NCBI GenBank assembly: GCA_019359015.1
Contig: JAHHID010000011.1
Coordinates: 1-64,000, forward strand
Source of the DNA: Spirirestis rafaelensis WJT71-NPBG6
GTDB lineage: Bacteria > Cyanobacteriota > Cyanobacteriia > Cyanobacteriales > Nostocaceae
DNA length: 64,000 nt
Direction: 5' to 3'
The notes under the pieces are model-generated. The model did no database searches, was not told where the DNA came from, and saw only the letters and a list, made by a program, of their open reading frames with translations. The position numbers and the translations under genes were made by a program. The number at the start of each line of letters is the position of its first letter. The first letter of the stretch is position 1. Shown piece after piece: positions 63,403 through 64,000 of this stretch.

Positions 63403-64000
63403 TTAATAGTGAAGGTATAAGTACATATATCTTCTCGCCATGAAATACAAACATCCAGACGATAATACCTTTATCTGGACAGAATATTTGCTCAAAATGC
63501 GAGCATACAACCAACTTTTGATGTCGATTCGCGGTTATTAAGACATTGATGTAGTTCCTAATGGGCTTTGGGAGAATAAAAGTAGCGATCGCCTTGCAGC
63601 ACTGCGGTACGTTTAACGTATAACTATTGCTATGGCTACACTCAATTGCCATTCAGAACAAGGCACATAACAGTCCTACCCTCTTCCCATGCTGCCATAA
63701 TTGCTGCCGCTTTGGGGACTGCAAAATTGCCAATAATGCACCTGAGACTTCGCAGTGGCTCCTTAAGTCGCAAAGTCTGCCGGACAGAGGTACGTTGCTT
63801 TTCGAGCGAATGCGGGAAACCCTTTCCACCGGGGTGGCTCCCGAATTGGAGCATAGCCGCATAGAAAGAGCAAAAGTTAAATAAATTGATTTTTATTTTC
63901 TCTTTAGCCTTTATCCTTTCCCCAGAAGAGCGATCGCATTTGCAAATTTTAATGTTTAGTATACCCGATGCTGTGAAATCTTCCAAAGCCTTGACAGCAC
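63403..64000. other. Right-hand flank upstream of pipX, no gene recognised
   Basis: 598 bases. Several short overlapping ORFs on both strands (63627-63986) share no family features and lie in a repeat-like, G/C-mixed block with HIP1 sites; I treat them as spurious. An NtcA box GTA-N8-TAC was not found near the pipX start by eye (GTATAAGTAC at 63413 is too short). Confidence 0.6.

Noticed and set aside
63627-63986. Cluster of short ORFs on both strands at the right end
   Set aside because: Mutually overlapping, no motif, and composition like repeat DNA rather than coding sequence.

Overview
The window is chromosomal DNA from a filamentous, heterocyst-forming cyanobacterium of the Nostocales. 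The evidence is a full-length HetR, the PipX/PipY pair, many HIP1 octamers (GCGATCGC), short tandem heptamer-type repeats, a PEP-CTERM remnant, and a general cyanobacterial gene content (DUF2358, GH3 and TPR-CHAT proteins, a cyanobacterial Ski2-like helicase). No rRNA, tRNA or CRISPR array was seen. The genome looks repeat-rich: small interspersed repeats sit between genes and, in several cases, inside them.

Layout. 0-10 kb: a TPR/CHAT caspase-like protein now read as two ORFs separated by a TGAATTT array, a secreted trypsin-like protease, a retropepsin-like pair, a hicB antitoxin gene split by a TA-flanked MITE, moaA and rpsD. 10-25 kb: hetR, a coiled-coil/32-residue-repeat/DMT-transporter fusion, a PiT phosphate transporter, an alcohol dehydrogenase-type enzyme, a peroxiredoxin, two tandem lipocalin-like paralogues (one with an in-frame stop), an S66 peptidase, a metallophosphoesterase, and an overlapping GHMP kinase/sugar nucleotidyltransferase pair. 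25-36 kb: an IS1341-type element with only tnpB, a GNAT protein, leuS, an Rpn/DUF2887 nuclease-like protein, a Get3/ArsA-like ATPase and dnaN. 36-40 kb: a MerR regulator and a copper-type P-type ATPase carrying two in-frame repeat insertions.

40.3-48.0 kb is a one-directional cluster that looks like an undescribed oxidative pathway. It encodes a GNAT-fold-like protein, three Rieske oxygenases (one frameshifted), two soluble ferritin-like/AurF-like diiron proteins, a plant-type [2Fe-2S] ferredoxin and a membrane His-box hydroxylase. 54.4-48.0 kb on the minus strand is a tight operon: a STAND-like protein with a degenerate P-loop, a MoxR AAA+ ATPase, a membrane-anchored VWA protein, a sulfatase-modifying-factor/FGE-like protein, and then two paralogous multi-pass membrane proteins. 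Its composition resembles predicted NTP-dependent conflict systems. These two clusters are the strongest candidates for new biology.

54.7-64 kb: a left-handed beta-helix acyltransferase with a GH3-type acyl-adenylating enzyme, a small secreted Cys-rich protein, a Ski2/Mtr4-like helicase, and the conserved pipX-pipY-sepF-proC block linking PII/NtcA nitrogen signalling, PLP homeostasis, cell division and proline synthesis. Many start codons below differ from the longest possible ORF; the reason is given in each entry.
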